NCBI GenBank assembly: GCA_005879255.1
Contig: VBKY01000354.1
Location: 1-8,557, forward strand
Source of the DNA: Deltaproteobacteria bacterium
Lineage (GTDB): Bacteria; Desulfobacterota_B; Binatia; UBA9968
Reading direction: 5' to 3'
DNA: 8,557 nucleotides
Shown here: in pieces, positions 7,094 through 8,557 of the stretch
Layout: each line of letters begins with the position of its first letter
Position numbering within the stretch: position 1 is the stretch's first letter
Position numbers and translations under genes: made by a program
Notes under the pieces: model-generated
What the model was told of the DNA's origin: nothing
Seen by the model: the letters and a program-made list of their open reading frames with translations, nothing else
The model's database searches: none

Positions 7094-8140
7094 TTATGCA
7101 TTTTTCACTAAACTCTGCAGTGCCGCGGCAATTTTATCCGGCGGAAGCACGTATGTGGCGGCCTCCAGTTTTATCGCCTCTCCCGGCATGCCATGCACTA
7201 CGGAACTCTCTTCATCCTGAGCGAAAGTGATAGCACCGCGCTGCTTCATTGACTGCAACTCCGCGGCGCCGTCCTTACCCATGCCGGTAAGCAACACGCC
7301 GACGCTCCTTCGTCCGTAGACTTCGGCAAGCGAGCGGAACAGGAACGAAACCGAAGGACGAAGACCATACTCGGGCGCATCATGACTGAGCGCGATTCGA
7401 CCGGTCACATTGACGCCCATCTGAAAACCGTCCGGCGCAACGTAGGCATGTCCTGCCAGCAGAGCCTCTCCGTGGGCCGCAAGATGCACGGGCACGCGGG
7501 CGTCGTGATTCAGCCAATCGACAAAACCACGAGTAAATCCCGGCGCCATATGTTGCACGATGAGAGCCGGCGCGGCAAAATCTCTTGGTAACCGGGATAA
7601 AATCGTCTGCAGAGCGATCGGCCCACCGGTAGAAGCGCCGATCGCGACGACTTGTATTTCGCTCGTGTGCCCGTTGACGTCGAGCTGTCGTACCGCCGGA
7701 GCCGGAGGCGCCGTCCGTGATCGATTCCATCGCCTGACCACTTTGATTTCCGACATGAGCTTGACGGTCCGAATGAGCTCGCTGGCGTTGGATTCAAATT
7801 CCGGGTGGCCCAGTCCCTGGGGCCGAGGAACCACCGCGAGCGCACCTGCCTCGATGGCCCGAAAACTGATTCCGACTTCGCGGGGATTCTCGGCCGCGGT
7901 TACGATCACAATCGGCGTCGGCGACGTTTCCATGATTCTGCGAGTTGCTTCGAAGCCGTCCATTTCAGGCATATGGATATCCATCGTTATGACGTCGGGC
8001 TTTTTTTCTTTTAGCGCTTCAATCGCCTGCTTCCCGTTGGTCACGGTTCCAACGACTCTTATCCCCGGGTCGGAGTCGAGGAGGTAAACCAGGAACTCGC
8101 GCGCCACGGGTGAATCATCAACCACGAGCACTTCGATCAC
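7094..8140 (-). CDS. cheB: CheB, chemotaxis protein-glutamate methylesterase/glutamine deamidase
   Basis: The 348-residue length and full domain order match CheB. The receiver (1-125) has D8/D9, phospho-acceptor D54 in TMDIHMPEMDG and T81. The methylesterase domain (about 160-345) has the catalytic triad S170 in GASTGG, H197 in VQHM and D290 in TGMGKDG, with the substrate-loop signature APDGFQMGV at 235-243. The family removes methyl groups from chemoreceptor glutamates, and deamidates glutamines, when phosphorylated by CheA; it acts in the cytoplasm at receptor arrays and gives adaptation. The residue usually lysine near the end of the receiver is arginine (R106 in PRP), a mild oddity. The start is GTG 8140, with a strong GGAGG site; it lies 31 bases after the CheA-type gene, as expected for a che operon. 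The partner CheR, CheW and receptor genes are not in the window. Confidence 0.97.
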   Translation of the reverse strand: MIEVLVVDDSPVAREFLVYLLDSDPGIRVVGTVTNGKQAIEALKEKKPDVITMDIHMPEMDGFEATRRIMETSPTPIVIVTAAENPREVGISFRAIEAGALAVVPRPQGLGHPEFESNASELIRTVKLMSEIKVVRRWNRSRTAPPAPAVRQLDVNGHTSEIQVVAIGASTGGPIALQTILSRLPRDFAAPALIVQHMAPGFTRGFVDWLNHDARVPVHLAAHGEALLAGHAYVAPDGFQMGVNVTGRIALSHDAPEYGLRPSVSFLFRSLAEVYGRRSVGVLLTGMGKDGAAELQSMKQRGAITFAQDEESSVVHGMPGEAIKLEAATYVLPPDKIAAALQSLVKNA

Positions 8141-8145
8141 GATGT

Positions 8146-8150
8146 CCTCC
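8146..8150 (-). promoter_or_regulatory. cheB: Ribosome-binding site of cheB
   Basis: GGAGG, within a longer G/A-rich run, lies 5 bases before GTG 8140. It supports the GTG start, which also places the receiver's first beta strand (EVLVVDDS) right after the initiator. Confidence 0.8.
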
Positions 8151-8171
8151 CCCTATGCGCTAAATCCAGCC

Positions 8172-8557
8172 TCACATGAGCCTTCCCATGACATCCAGCA
8201 GGTTACTTTGGTCGAAGCTGCTTTTGACGATATATGCGTTTGCCCCGACGTCCATGCCGCGCTCCCGGTCTTCGCGCGACTGAAGCGCCGTCACCAATAT
8301 TATCGGTGTCTCCGCGAGTTTCTTGTCAGCGCGAATCTTGGCGGTAAGATCAAAGCCGTTCAATCTCGGCATCTCCACGTCCGAGACCACTACGTCAAAC
8401 TTGCCGCTCCTAAGCTGGGTCAAGCCATCAATGCCGTCGACCGCGGTATCGACGTTGTATCCTGCCGCCTCCAGGATGCTCTTGAGCAGGGTACGGGAGG
8501 TGATGGAATCCTCGACGACTAGAACGGATTTGTTCCTTGGTTTTTCTTTTTCCAATT
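8172..8557 (-). CDS. cheA: C-terminal receiver domain of a CheA-type hybrid kinase, 5' part beyond right edge
   Basis: The visible 127 residues form one complete receiver ending in TGA at 8172-8174. Key residues, counted from the codon at 8555, are E15/D16 in VVEDSITS, D59 in SDVEMPRLNGFDL, T89 in LVTALQSREDRERG and K111 in YIVKSSFDQ. The DSITSRTLL and SREDRERG...IVKSSFDQ pattern is typical of the receiver fused to the C-terminus of hybrid CheA proteins (FrzE-like type), and the position directly before cheB agrees. The first visible codon is TTG, which is most likely an internal leucine: there is no ribosome site, because only two more bases are in the window. The Hpt, kinase and CheW-like domains should lie to the right. 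The receiver may act as a phosphate sink or as the pathway's CheY function. A separate CheY-like protein is the alternative. Confidence 0.8.
   Translation of the reverse strand, partial: LEKEKPRNKSVLVVEDSITSRTLLKSILEAAGYNVDTAVDGIDGLTQLRSGKFDVVVSDVEMPRLNGFDLTAKIRADKKLAETPIILVTALQSREDRERGMDVGANAYIVKSSFDQSNLLDVMGRLM

Noticed and set aside
1..8557. CRISPR array, tRNA, rRNA, insertion sequence or prophage parts
   Set aside because: No regularly spaced repeats, RNA-gene signatures, transposase motifs or terminal inverted repeats were seen; nearly all bases are in signalling genes.

Overview
The window is one strand of signal-transduction genes; every gene I can support reads on the minus strand. 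From right to left (the direction of transcription) it holds: the 3' end of a CheA-type hybrid kinase gene (its C-terminal receiver, or REC, domain); cheB, the chemotaxis methylesterase; a REC-histidine kinase; a large REC-REC-GAF-GGDEF-EAL protein of cyclic-di-GMP metabolism; a stand-alone DivK-like receiver; a 324-base gap; and a receiver followed by a GAF array that runs off the left edge. I count seven receiver domains.

The first five genes are 27 to 63 bases apart, so they are probably one operon. The sixth has its own GGAG ribosome-binding site behind the long gap and may be a separate unit or a distal part of the same one. Three of the starts (positions 7066, 2914 and 2218) share the same layout, GGAG then 9 bases then ATG, and cheB starts at GTG behind GGAGG. 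This helps in judging the starts, and it exposes an anomaly in the c-di-GMP gene: a GGAG-9-ATG site (ATG at 5615) precedes it but is out of frame, and its first receiver lacks the beta-1 strand and the acidic pocket.

The likely logic is inference: an array signal passes through hybrid CheA, CheB gives adaptation, and phosphate goes to one or more receiver proteins. Outputs visible here are a secondary histidine kinase and a probable c-di-GMP phosphodiesterase (EAL residues intact, GGDEF degenerate). No flagellar or pilus gene is in the window, so this could be an alternative-function chemosensory pathway (Wsp- or Frz-like in general type) rather than classical chemotaxis.

The organism cannot be named. 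Moderately high G+C, GGAG-type ribosome sites and REC/GAF-rich proteins suggest an environmental Gram-negative bacterium, perhaps proteobacterial or a related phylum. I saw no tRNA, rRNA, CRISPR, insertion sequence or convincing rho-independent terminator.
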